Positions 6,709 through 14,618 of a stretch of DNA of 23,424 nucleotides are shown one piece after another. Within the stretch, counting starts at the first letter, position 1; every line of letters begins with the position of its first letter. The notes below the pieces were generated by a model. The model was not told where the DNA came from. It ran no database searches and saw nothing but the letters and a program-made list of their open reading frames with translations. The position numbers and the translations under genes were made by a program. Source of the stretch: an archaeon (GTDB lineage: Archaea > Asgardarchaeota > Hermodarchaeia > Hermodarchaeales > Hermodarchaeaceae); NCBI GenBank assembly GCA_016550405.1, contig JABXGX010000096.1, forward strand, positions 1 to 23,424. The letters are read 5' to 3'.

Positions 6709-9114
6709 ATGGTACGCGTCAAAAGCCCCGAAGAAATCCAACGCATGGTGAAAGAACATCCCATGAACCTCCGTCGTATCTTTAGTATCACTGCCCACAT
6801 TGATCATGGAAAATCAACGGCATGCGACTACCTCATGCGACGGGCAGGACTTCTAAGTGATACTTATGCAGGACAAGCCCGAAAAACCGATACTGACGAC
6901 GAGGAACAGGAAAGGGGAATAACGATCTTCACTAGCGTAGCTCTTCTTAATTACAAATACGAGGATAAAGACTATCTTCTCGAACTCAACGATACCCCCG
7001 GGCATATTAGCTTCACAGGAGAGGTCAGCCGTGCCTTGCGTGGCAGCGATGGTGCAGTTCTCCTCGTTGATGCACTTGAAGGCGTCATGACCCAAACTGT
7101 CACTAACATCCACTTAGCTGTTGGCAATGAATGGACCAAACCAGTTCTCTTCATTAACAAAGTCGATCGCCTCACCAAGGAATTGAAGCTAAAACCAGAC
7201 AAAATCATCGAACGGTTCAGTCAAATCATCAAAGAGGTCAACGAACAAATCGAAGCCGTATCTCCCAAGGAATTCAAGAAAGAATGGCAAGTGAATCCCG
7301 CTGATGGCCGCGTCATTTTCGGCTCAGCAAAAGATGGATGGGCTTTCACAATTCCCATGCTGCAACGCAAAGGTGTAGAAAGTGCAAACTTTGTAATCGA
7401 AAAATATGACGAAGCGGTTAAAAATGACACAGATGAACCCATCAAGTGGCTTCGTGAAAACTTCCCTCTTGACGATGCACTCCTTGAAGTTATTATTACC
7501 CACCTTCCTAGCCCTGAACAAGCAGCGCCTTATCGGATGCGCCGCCTATGGGGTGAACGAATCGACGAAGTCAAAGACTTCAAAAGCATCGCGGAAGCCG
7601 GTGACGATCCCATTAAACAAGCCGCATATGGAATGCTTACCGTAGACCGGAATGCGCCTTTAGTCGGAATGATAACGAAAATCTTCATTCATCCTCGAAC
7701 AAAACGCCCTACCCTGATTGGTCGAGTCTTTAGTGGGACTCTCCGCGAAGGTGATGAAATCTATTTACTCAACGCAAAACGCGCGCTCCGAGTACGCCGT
7801 CTAGGTGTCCAAGAACTCGATAGCCTGCTCCCAGTGCCTATCGTTCCCGCTGGGAACTTGTTTGCCTTAGAACTTCCTGAAATTCAGCCTGCAGGCGAAA
7901 CTTTTGTTCTAATCGAAAACAAAGACTTCCCACCATTCGAGAAAATCCGTTATGTCTCCGATCCCGTTGTTAGCAGGAGCATTAAACCAGATAACCCCCA
8001 AGACCTTTCAAAACTTGGCGATATCGTCCGAAAATGGGTACTCGCAGATCCTACTGCTGTGTTTCGGAAAGATGAGGACAGCGGTGAATACATTCTAAGT
8101 GGAATTGACCCGCTTCAGATTGAAATCTTAACAAAACGAATTGCCGAAGAACTCAATATTATGATTGGAATTCCCATTACGGTCTATCACGAATCCCCCA
8201 TGGCTCAAGGATTCCGGATTCGAACTAAATGTCCTGAGTCACTTAATCGCATAGAAATGGAAGTTGAACCTCTTGAGCCAGAGATAATTCAACTCATTCG
8301 TGATGGCAAGCTCGACGAATACATGGATGAACGTGACCAAGCCAAAGTCATTAGTGAAGCCGCAGGATGGGATAGAAAACTCGGACGAAACATTTGGGCT
8401 ATCGAAGGTACCAATATCTTACTTAATCTCTCTCGTGGGGTTCAACGCCTTGACCGAATCAAACCCTATGTTATCACTGCCTTCCGTGATTTCTGTCACA
8501 GCAGTGTTCTCGCCCGGGAACCTATTATGGGCATGAAGGTCGGGATGTATGATGCCACGGTTCATGAAGACCCTGCACACACCAAGGCCGGGCAAATCAT
8601 GATCATGACAGCCTCTGCATTAAACATTAGCTTCCTTAGCGCTAATCCTGGACTCAACGAACCAGTTCTCCGAATCGATGTTAAAACGCCGGAAGACACC
8701 ATGGGAAGTGTTATCAGTTACGTCACTCAACACCGTGGAAAAATCACTGGCACGGATACTAAAGGTGGGAATGCCTTTCTCAGTGGAGAACTTCCAGCTT
8801 CCGAAGCATCTCGCGGTATTGCTGATGAACTACGGAGCGCCACCTCTGGTCGAGCTATCTTCGGTTACCAATTTGAAAAGTTCCAGGTACTTCCGAGAAA
8901 TCTACAGAATGAAACAATTCTATCCATTCGAAAACGAAAATCCGAGGAAGGTCGAGACATGAGTGCTGATCCTCCAACGATCGAGGCTTTCAAGAACCGA
9001 ATCTATCCGGAATGGCAATCTGTTATGCCTCGAATCCGAGAACATCTTCACGCAATAGAACGCAAGGCTGTGGTCCCTGAATTAATGGCACGTCTTCTTG
9101 GTCAAGAAGAATAA
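6709..9114 (+). CDS. EF-2-family translation GTPase, divergent paralogue (801 aa)
   Basis: EF-2 moves tRNA-mRNA through the ribosome using GTP. All G motifs are visible: AHIDHGKS (29-36), RGITI (69-73), DTPGH (95-99), NKVD (150-153) and GSAK (205-208). Domains II to V follow in normal order, including EPIMGMKV and ELRSATSGRA. Domain IV differs from ordinary archaeal EF-2. The loop usually reading SPNKHN is CPESLN (508-513). The diphthamide-site segment usually close to HEDAIHRGPAQ is HEDPAHTKAGQ; His624 itself is kept, but its context is changed. The protein is about 70 residues longer than typical archaeal EF-2 (~730), with an extra C-terminal helical tail of about 50 residues after RKRK (741-744). 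Such features fit the second EF-2 paralogue reported from Asgard archaea. It may be a specialised or ribosome-associated GTPase, and not the housekeeping factor. Confidence 0.93.
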   Translation: MVRVKSPEEIQRMVKEHPMNLRRIFSITAHIDHGKSTACDYLMRRAGLLSDTYAGQARKTDTDDEEQERGITIFTSVALLNYKYEDKDYLLELNDTPGHISFTGEVSRALRGSDGAVLLVDALEGVMTQTVTNIHLAVGNEWTKPVLFINKVDRLTKELKLKPDKIIERFSQIIKEVNEQIEAVSPKEFKKEWQVNPADGRVIFGSAKDGWAFTIPMLQRKGVESANFVIEKYDEAVKNDTDEPIKWLRENFPLDDALLEVIITHLPSPEQAAPYRMRRLWGERIDEVKDFKSIAEAGDDPIKQAAYGMLTVDRNAPLVGMITKIFIHPRTKRPTLIGRVFSGTLREGDEIYLLNAKRALRVRRLGVQELDSLLPVPIVPAGNLFALELPEIQPAGETFVLIENKDFPPFEKIRYVSDPVVSRSIKPDNPQDLSKLGDIVRKWVLADPTAVFRKDEDSGEYILSGIDPLQIEILTKRIAEELNIMIGIPITVYHESPMAQGFRIRTKCPESLNRIEMEVEPLEPEIIQLIRDGKLDEYMDERDQAKVISEAAGWDRKLGRNIWAIEGTNILLNLSRGVQRLDRIKPYVITAFRDFCHSSVLAREPIMGMKVGMYDATVHEDPAHTKAGQIMIMTASALNISFLSANPGLNEPVLRIDVKTPEDTMGSVISYVTQHRGKITGTDTKGGNAFLSGELPASEASRGIADELRSATSGRAIFGYQFEKFQVLPRNLQNETILSIRKRKSEEGRDMSADPPTIEAFKNRIYPEWQSVMPRIREHLHAIERKAVVPELMARLLGQEE

Positions 9115-9166
9115 CACATCTCAAGAACTCCTGTGAAATCATTTGTTACTTAAAATAATCTGATTG

Positions 9167-10024
9167 TCATCGACCAGTGAGGGTCCGTAGCATTGAAGTG
9201 ATAAAGCCAACTATGGTAAATGAAAACCGAAGCAAGAACTGCTTCGGGGATGGATAATAAAGAATATACGGTGGAGTGAAAGGATCGGAGAGATCATGTC
9301 CAAATTGATTGGACCGATGCTGATAATACCATTTCCAAAGAATCCTCCGATCAAGGCGTATTAAAGGTATATCGAGCTCGTGGCGAAGTGCATTATCCCA
9401 GTCCTTTGTTTTTCGATGAGTTTGCCATTGATTCCATTTGATTCCGGTAAACACATGAAAGCAATTACTAACACGAACGACTACACGTTTATTTTGGAAA
9501 ACAAGATTATGGATTGGTTGATAGAGAACCCAAATTTCGTAGTTGTGGCGACCCCAAGGAAACGAATTGAAGGAGCCGGTTTTACGTCGAACGGCCCTAG
9601 AAATGACGTTAACGGTGTGATGATAGACCTCAATCCCATGACCTCCATATTGTGGAGGACCAGCTGAGGCAACGGCGACTCGTGAAATCGTTCCTTTTTG
9701 AAGGTTAAAATGAAGCTGAATTTGCTCGTAATCGTGATCATGATCCTTATTGAATTGCCGCCACTGGCAATCTTGCTGTGCCCAGTAAATTTCATAAATT
9801 AAACATAATCGTTGATGATCATTATCGTGAACCATACGATACGCCATGAATTCAGGAGGCACCGGAGTCTGTCCATAGCCTTTTGGATCAAGTATAATCG
9901 GTTGATACCGCTTAGCCAATGCGTCACAAAACGCAACATCATATGCTGGTGAAACAAATGGGTCTCGTTTATCAAACTCAAGAATATATCCATACTTCTC
10001 GATCGAGACCTGCAAGGCCACCAA
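9167..10024 (-). CDS. Hypothetical protein with His/Asp-rich core
   Basis: I do not recognise this protein (285 residues at most). There is no ATG start: candidates are TTG 10024, GTG 10021 and TTG 10015. A GAGGAG on the minus strand is best spaced (about 9 nt) for TTG 10015, giving 282 residues. The centre has a run rich in His and Asp (FNKDHDHDYEQIQLHFNL), then SAGPPQYGGHGIEVYHH, which could bind a metal. Many aromatic residues (Trp, Tyr, Phe) occur, including LYYPSPKQFLLRF near the end. The last ~25 residues (FTIVGFITSMLRTLTGR) are hydrophobic and may associate with a membrane. It converges with the EF-2 gene and diverges from the DUF92 gene. It could be an enzyme of unknown type; the coding call rests on length, stop-free frame and protein-like composition. 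Confidence 0.65.
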   Translation of the reverse strand: MVALQVSIEKYGYILEFDKRDPFVSPAYDVAFCDALAKRYQPIILDPKGYGQTPVPPEFMAYRMVHDNDHQRLCLIYEIYWAQQDCQWRQFNKDHDHDYEQIQLHFNLQKGTISRVAVASAGPPQYGGHGIEVYHHTVNVISRAVRRKTGSFNSFPWGRHNYEIWVLYQPIHNLVFQNKRVVVRVSNCFHVFTGIKWNQWQTHRKTKDWDNALRHELDIPLIRLDRRILWKWYYQHRSNQFGHDLSDPFTPPYILYYPSPKQFLLRFSFTIVGFITSMLRTLTGR

Positions 10025-10247
10025 CTCCTCTTAGGTACATTCAGTGTGAATCAGTAATAATGAGTTACAGCGTTAAATTTTCCCCTAATCTACTATTTGT
10101 TAGCTTTTTTAATAATGAAATCAAGAAATAGGTCACTGCAAGAAGTAGACTAAATCCTGATTTAATGCCTGAAAAAGTTCAACTCCCAACGTGCTTGACT
10201 ATTCGAGTTCGACAATCAACGATGTTTCCAAAAAACTAACCCATAGG

Positions 10248-10255
10248 TTTAAATG
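10248..10255 (+). promoter_or_regulatory. Possible TATA box for the DUF92 gene
   Basis: TTTAAATG would place the transcription start near 10278-10282, leaving a leader of almost 100 nt before the ATG at 10376. That is long for an archaeal gene, so another promoter is possible. Confidence 0.3.
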
Positions 10256-10266
10256 CAAAAATGTAA

Positions 10267-10287
10267 GGAACGCGAGTAAGACGTTCC
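10267..10287. promoter_or_regulatory. Inverted repeat GGAACG-N9-CGTTCC near the predicted DUF92 transcription start
   Basis: The 6-base arms are perfect. Placement over the expected start point suggests an operator; an RNA hairpin at the 5' end is the alternative. Confidence 0.25.
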
Positions 10288-10375
10288 CAGGCGTCTCCCT
10301 GTAAAATCTATGTAACTATTTTGATCGTTGGCACTTCCCAAGAAACTCCAGCAAATTGCAATGGAAGCGTAACAA

Positions 10376-11326
10376 ATGGCGTCACTGGACTTACTAAACG
10401 TGGCACTCGCAATACTCATACTCGCCCTAATTGCTGTTCTTGCCTACAAGAAGCGAATCGTTACGAAATCCGGTCTCATTGCAGCCTTTGTAGTAGGTCT
10501 AATTGTTTGGTTGTTAACTTCCTGGGCGTGGTTCTTTATCATGCTTTCATTCTTTTTAATCACGGCTTTGTTCACCCACTTCAAATATCAGCGGAAACGT
10601 TTACTTGATGCGGCCCAGGACAAACATGGTGCACGGGCTTGGTCTAACGTTGTTGCTAATGGTCTCTTACCTATGGGTTTTGTAATCTTTGGATTTATTC
10701 TGGTTGTGTTAGGTGGGGGACAAGACGCCTTTGGTCGAACTGATGTAGGTATCGGCCCCTATTTTCTACCTTTCCCCGTGGTTGGGGTAACGTTTGCTGC
10801 TTTCCTCGGAGCATTAGCAACTCATACTGCTGATACACTCGCTACAGAAATCGGATTACTAAATCCATCTCCGCCGCGGCTCATTACTAAGCCGTGGAAA
10901 AGCGTTCCTGCAGGAACATCGGGGGGAATCTCCATTATGGGGTATTTAGCCACTTTGCTTGGTTCATTGATTATCGGAATCACAGCAGCTGTGCTTGCAG
11001 CGCCTTTCTGGGTGTCTTCTCTTGGTTTTGCCCTGATGCCAGAGATTGTAAATTTTGCACCAGTCACTATAGTTTTGGTAGCTTTGGCAGGGGGCTTTGT
11101 TGGATGTACGATTGACAGCTTATTCGGGGCGACGATTCAGGGAATGTGGCAATGTCGAGTCTGTGGCAAGCATACAGAAAAGAAGACCCATTGTGGAGAA
11201 TCTGGTGAATTCCTTCGTGGAACTCGGTTCTTTGATAATAATATGGTGAACCTCATCTCTGGCCTTATTGGTGCCTTTGTCGCCATCATTCTTTATCTTT
11301 CGTTACTGAGTATTGGGCTTGCTTAG
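10376..11326 (+). CDS. DUF92 (VTE6/TMEM19-type) integral membrane protein
   Basis: A 316-residue protein with about seven hydrophobic segments. The conserved DUF92 blocks are visible: GARAWSNVVANGLLP (85-99), THTADTLATEIG (149-160), PRLITKPWKSVPAGTSGGIS (167-186) and DSLFGATIQ (247-255). Then comes a small Cys/His loop (C260xxC263 ... C273) common in archaeal members. The only well-studied relative is plant VTE6, a phytyl-phosphate kinase of isoprenoid-alcohol recycling, while many members are uncharacterised. The next gene, 99 bp downstream in the same direction, is a geranylgeranyl-reductase-family protein, which supports an isoprenoid or lipid role in the membrane. Exact substrate unknown. 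Confidence 0.88.
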   Translation: MASLDLLNVALAILILALIAVLAYKKRIVTKSGLIAAFVVGLIVWLLTSWAWFFIMLSFFLITALFTHFKYQRKRLLDAAQDKHGARAWSNVVANGLLPMGFVIFGFILVVLGGGQDAFGRTDVGIGPYFLPFPVVGVTFAAFLGALATHTADTLATEIGLLNPSPPRLITKPWKSVPAGTSGGISIMGYLATLLGSLIIGITAAVLAAPFWVSSLGFALMPEIVNFAPVTIVLVALAGGFVGCTIDSLFGATIQGMWQCRVCGKHTEKKTHCGESGEFLRGTRFFDNNMVNLISGLIGAFVAIILYLSLLSIGLA

Positions 11327-11378
11327 ATGGAGCCTGTAAGGGCTGTGGATGCACAAATCCCTTTAATGGAGAGAATAC

Positions 11379-11413
11379 AAACCTATACAAAGCACACTAA
11401 TTCGTGTAGGTTT
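11379..11413 (+). promoter_or_regulatory. 10-bp-stem hairpin just upstream of the geranylgeranyl reductase start
   Basis: AAACCTATAC (11379-11388) pairs with GTGTAGGTTT (11404-11413) across a 15-nt loop, with one G-U wobble. A T-rich stretch (TTTTGATTTCTTTAT) follows and runs into the ATG at 11426. It could terminate the DUF92 transcript, act as an attenuator or be an operator. The left arm overlaps a weak TATA-like CTATACAA (11383-11390). Confidence 0.4.
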
Positions 11414-11425
11414 TGATTTCTTTAT

Positions 11426-12661
11426 ATGTCGACAGCACAGCCGGATTATGATGTGATCATTGTTGGAGCGGGACCCGCTGGCTCTACGGCGGCGAAATGC
11501 CTAATGGATTTTCGTCCCGATACCCGTGTTTTGCTTCTTGATAAGGCTAATCAATTTCCCCGTCCCAAGCCGTGTGGCGGGTATTTGGGTGCTGATGTCC
11601 TCAACCAATTCCCCTATCTGAAGGATAAAAAAGGCGCTTTTGTTGAAAGCGAAAGTCATGTTGGTGTTCTCCATTCACCCGACTTACGCTATAAGGTGAG
11701 TGGAAGAACACGAATGCTAGGTGTCTTGCGCTCAGCATTCGATGCTTATCTTGTCGGATTGGCTCAACAGACTGGTGTGCAAATTGGTCACCGTAGCCGT
11801 GTCATCGACGTGAAACCAACTCTAGATCAAGTAGGGATTGAACTCGATGATGGACGGAAACTCTCTACTAAAGCTGTAGTTGGCGCAGATGGTGCAGCTA
11901 GTGTGGTTGCGCGACGAACGGGCCTTCATGCAGGCTGGCAAACACATGAGGTTTGTCGAACCATAGTGAAAGAAATTCAAGTTGACCCTGAATACATCCT
12001 CGATCAATATGGGCCTGCTCGTCCGATCCATTTGTTTCTGCAATTCAACCAAATCCCTGGATATGCTTGGGTGTTTCCAAAAACACATCATATTAATGTC
12101 GGCTTAGGCTGTTTTGCCAATTACCCTATTCGATTGATCGACTATTTTCAGCTTCTAATTCGTCTTCTGAAAAAATGGGCAATGGTTCCTGATGCAGTTG
12201 ATCTTAGAGGTATTGAAGCAGGGATATGCCCAACTGTTGGGCCTCTTCAAACTACACAATGTGACCGGGTGATGTTGATTGGTGACGCTGCAGGGTTTGT
12301 TTCTCCTTCAACAGGCGCAGGAATTGTTCCGGGTATGCAAAGTGGGCTTCTTGCTGCCCAAACTCTAGCTGAGGCAGCTGATCGTGAGCAGTTTGATGCA
12401 CTCTTTTTACAACGGTACCAAGTTCGTTGGGAAAAAATAATTGGTCGGTTTAAAACCGAACTAATGATTCAACGTGCCTTTCTTACCCGATGGTGCAATC
12501 TTTTCATTCGAATTGGAGAACGGGATTCGAGAATGCGTGATTTTGTAGCGAGTACCCAAAGTAAAGAACCTACTGGCACTTATGGTCAAGGAGTCAATAT
12601 TTTCGAACTGTTATTGCGACTAACCTGGGCATTAATCAAAGGACCTATTGGACAATTATAG
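11426..12661 (+). CDS. Geranylgeranyl reductase family FAD-dependent oxidoreductase
   Basis: A 411-residue flavoprotein. The N-terminus has a Rossmann dinucleotide motif (DVIIVGAGPAGSTAA, GxGxxG at 14-19), followed by KPCGG (48-52), a signature of this family. Then come GADGAASVVARR, the family motif YAWVFPK (213-219), and the second FAD motif GDAAGFVSPSTGAGI (286-300). The family saturates double bonds of geranylgeranyl chains of archaeal membrane lipids or other isoprenoids using a reduced electron donor. The C-terminal ~100 residues are helical with hydrophobic stretches, fitting membrane association. ATG 11426 has no Shine-Dalgarno but follows a hairpin. Its DUF92 neighbour fits an isoprenoid pathway. 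Whether it acts on lipids, quinone side-chains or free polyprenols cannot be told. Confidence 0.93.
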   Translation: MSTAQPDYDVIIVGAGPAGSTAAKCLMDFRPDTRVLLLDKANQFPRPKPCGGYLGADVLNQFPYLKDKKGAFVESESHVGVLHSPDLRYKVSGRTRMLGVLRSAFDAYLVGLAQQTGVQIGHRSRVIDVKPTLDQVGIELDDGRKLSTKAVVGADGAASVVARRTGLHAGWQTHEVCRTIVKEIQVDPEYILDQYGPARPIHLFLQFNQIPGYAWVFPKTHHINVGLGCFANYPIRLIDYFQLLIRLLKKWAMVPDAVDLRGIEAGICPTVGPLQTTQCDRVMLIGDAAGFVSPSTGAGIVPGMQSGLLAAQTLAEAADREQFDALFLQRYQVRWEKIIGRFKTELMIQRAFLTRWCNLFIRIGERDSRMRDFVASTQSKEPTGTYGQGVNIFELLLRLTWALIKGPIGQL

Positions 12662-12677
12662 GAAATAAAAGAATCTC

Positions 12678-12698
12678 TGGTAGCCCTATCGGCTACCA
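12678..12698 (+). terminator. 8-bp perfect hairpin after the geranylgeranyl reductase gene
   Basis: TGGTAGCC-CTATC-GGCTACCA starts 17 nt after the stop codon and lies between two convergent genes. No strong T-run follows on the plus strand, so it may stabilise the 3' end or end transcription only partly. Confidence 0.4.
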
Positions 12699-12741
12699 AT
12701 CGAGTTCTTAATGTTCGAAATAGATAGTGAGTATCTCTCAA

Positions 12742-14439
12742 TTATTGTGCTACCACTTTTAGCTTAAGTCCAGGTCGCTCTGCTTTGTGTTGTTGGTCTT
12801 CGAGAATATCGTAGCCAATTTGCAGCGCTGCTTCATCATCGTATAGCCCTGAAGCGCTCTTTCGCGCTTGCTGAAGCATTTGACGCTGAATCTTAAGCTT
12901 AAGATCTCCAACGGTAAGAGCTCCAATACCATATATATGTGGAACAAGTTCTCGTAGGTCATCGGTGGGATCTAAAGATTCGATTCCGCTTGGGGGTACT
13001 GCATTGGCATCCAGGAGTATTTTTGTACCACTAGTTGAATTTAGTTGAGGAAGAGAAACTAGCTGAACTCCAGGAGCCCCTGCGGCTAATATGAGAGTAG
13101 CAGTTTCAACTGCCGTAAAGATTTCATCTGGGGTTGAAGCTTGTATTCCACTCACTGTATTTTGGTCAGTCGAAAGTCGGTTAGCAACTATTTGTGCCTT
13201 TTCTGCTTTACGTGAAGTCAGCACGGTTTCTGCACCAGACATGGCAAGGAGATGAGCCGCACTTTCACCAACTGGACCTGTTCCAGCCAGTATGAGAGCT
13301 TTCGTATCTTCTAAACTTCCAAGTTCGAGTTGCCTTAAGGCGAAATTTGCTTTAGCAACCATTGCTGCTGAAGTGGAGAAGGCCCCATGTGGATCAACAA
13401 CTACACCAGTTGAGAAAGGACCCACCATCGATTTCAATATAGCCTTGGCCATTTTACGGGCATAGGGGACTTGTCGGCCACCGACAAAGAAGCAAGTATG
13501 CTTTACCCCTTTTGTACCTCGAGAAAAGATGGCATCTTGGACGAGGTCTTGGACCCGTTCGAGTGACACTCCATCATAAGGAACAACCACATCGAATTCC
13601 GCATCATAAGCGACGCAAATATCGAATGGACTAGCATGGGAATCAGTTTCAAGGAAAAACAGAATGTCACTCATTTTCACTTTTGGGCGCTTCAAAACCG
13701 GAACGACAGAGACTGAAGAGACTCCCGTTAAATCCGTCATTCCCTTCAACAGTTCTGAAGGCGTTTCATTAAGAATTTGTCTAAAGGAAATTGGTGTGAC
13801 CTCTACATCAAGCGTTTGTAGAAGATCAAGCATACCCGTAAAATGCTGTGGACTGCACAAATGAATCGATGTAACTCTTTTTGGTTTCAGTTTATTAGCC
13901 TGATTGAGAATACCCATTGTAATCCAACTTTCTCGAATCCCGAATTGGATTTGGGTGAGTTCGTCTTCAACCTCATCATGAAGATATTGGCCGTACGCAA
14001 TCAGCTGTTCAATTTGTTCGTGATTCTTCCGAGATGACTTTTCATCAGAGAGATCTTTTAAAACCTCTAAGACTTCATTTCGTTTTTCGAGTTTGGTTTG
14101 AATACTCCGTGAGAGGTATGCATGAGCTACTTCATCCATTTCAACAGGAATGTAGGGAATTTTGAGCTTCTTGAAAACATCCGCAAGAGGATTATCTTCA
14201 AAGAAATTTTGATTACTGCGCATCCCTAATTCATCAGTGGCAAAAGCAGGAAGCTCTGCTTCAGCGACTTTCTTAACCATATCACAATATGCCATTGAAG
14301 GACGTTTAATCACAGCGAGCGGAGGGTCGGATTTCTGTGATGGAGAAGCTGTGATATACCAAGGTTCGTCATAGGCCTTTTGAATAAGGAAGACTCGCAG
14401 TTTCTTTCCCTTTAATGGAGCGAGTTCTAATGTTTTCAT
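12742..14439 (-). CDS. MtdA/MtdB-like methylene-tetrahydropterin dehydrogenase with a 250-residue N-terminal extension
   Basis: Residues about 255-550 match NAD(P)-dependent methylene-tetrahydromethanopterin/tetrahydrofolate dehydrogenases. Visible are LFFLETDSHASPFDICVAYDA at the start of the domain, IFSRGTKGVKHTCFFVGG, the Rossmann motif LAGTGPVGESAAHLL (384-398), the SRKAEKA dinucleotide-specificity loop (409-415), DANAVPPSGIE and GALTVGDLKLKIQR. The enzyme interconverts methylene and methenyl groups on the C1 carrier with NADP or NAD. Known MtdA/B are about 290 residues. Here roughly 250 residues precede the domain, with a helical, charged middle (110-180) and a SIHLCSPQHFTGMLDLLQ segment, and I cannot assign them. 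The ATG at 14439 follows GGTGAT, a good anti-16S match, and a TATA-like box. It sits downstream of the hydrogenase operon on the same strand; both may feed C1 metabolism. Confidence 0.88.
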   Translation of the reverse strand: MKTLELAPLKGKKLRVFLIQKAYDEPWYITASPSQKSDPPLAVIKRPSMAYCDMVKKVAEAELPAFATDELGMRSNQNFFEDNPLADVFKKLKIPYIPVEMDEVAHAYLSRSIQTKLEKRNEVLEVLKDLSDEKSSRKNHEQIEQLIAYGQYLHDEVEDELTQIQFGIRESWITMGILNQANKLKPKRVTSIHLCSPQHFTGMLDLLQTLDVEVTPISFRQILNETPSELLKGMTDLTGVSSVSVVPVLKRPKVKMSDILFFLETDSHASPFDICVAYDAEFDVVVPYDGVSLERVQDLVQDAIFSRGTKGVKHTCFFVGGRQVPYARKMAKAILKSMVGPFSTGVVVDPHGAFSTSAAMVAKANFALRQLELGSLEDTKALILAGTGPVGESAAHLLAMSGAETVLTSRKAEKAQIVANRLSTDQNTVSGIQASTPDEIFTAVETATLILAAGAPGVQLVSLPQLNSTSGTKILLDANAVPPSGIESLDPTDDLRELVPHIYGIGALTVGDLKLKIQRQMLQQARKSASGLYDDEAALQIGYDILEDQQHKAERPGLKLKVVAQ

Positions 14440-14486
14440 ATAATCACCCGATAAATTTTAGCAAAAAATGCAAAAGCAAGAATGAA

Positions 14487-14494
14487 CTTAAAGA
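14487..14494 (-). promoter_or_regulatory. Possible TATA box for the MtdA-like gene
   Basis: The minus strand reads TCTTTAAG, about 48 nt before the ATG at 14439. The two TGACAA/TTGTCA inverted repeats lie immediately upstream of it. Confidence 0.35.
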
Positions 14495-14522
14495 CTATGA
14501 AAATAGCTATTCTCTCGAAATA

Positions 14523-14540
14523 TGACAAATTCTCTTGTCA
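14523..14540. promoter_or_regulatory. Inverted repeat copy 1: TGACAA-N6-TTGTCA
   Basis: A perfect 18-bp dyad lying about 30 bp upstream of the TATA-like box of the MtdA-like gene and also downstream of the hydrogenase operon. It looks like a dimeric regulator site. Confidence 0.5.
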
Positions 14541-14573
14541 CTCAAAGAATTAATCAGAATTACTGACTTTCAA

Positions 14574-14591
14574 AGACAAGTATTTTTGTCA
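14574..14591. promoter_or_regulatory. Inverted repeat copy 2: AGACAA-N6-TTGTCA
   Basis: This is the same dyad as the copy at 14523 with one mismatch. It starts 51 bp away, close to five helical turns, so both sites would face the same side of the DNA. Repetition with the same 6-bp spacer makes chance less likely. As RNA either could form a short hairpin in the 3' end of the hydrogenase transcript. Confidence 0.45.
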
Positions 14592-14618
14592 TAGAATCTC
14601 AATAGAAAAATGCTCTTT

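Larger units (their letters stand above)
10025..10375. other. Divergent intergenic region, 351 bp
   Basis: No convincing gene is seen; a 23-codon ORF from the ATG at 10060 has no support. The stretch holds a candidate TATA box (10248-10255) and an inverted repeat at 10267-10287 on the DUF92 side. On the other side lies the GAGGAG of the minus-strand gene (10026-10031). The middle is AT-rich and unremarkable. Confidence 0.5.

Noticed and set aside
6549..6785. 78-residue plus-strand frame between the LRR and EF-2 genes
   Set aside because: Overlaps the EF-2 start and the LRR stop, with no domain and no protein-like pattern; the 156-bp spacer is better read as a promoter region.
9481..9795. 104-residue minus-strand frame inside 9167-10024
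   Set aside because: The longer frame through the same DNA is a better coding candidate; a frameshift between them is possible but nothing supports it.
10060..10131. 23-codon ORF in the 10025-10375 spacer
   Set aside because: No ribosome-binding site, no recognisable pattern and low-complexity composition.
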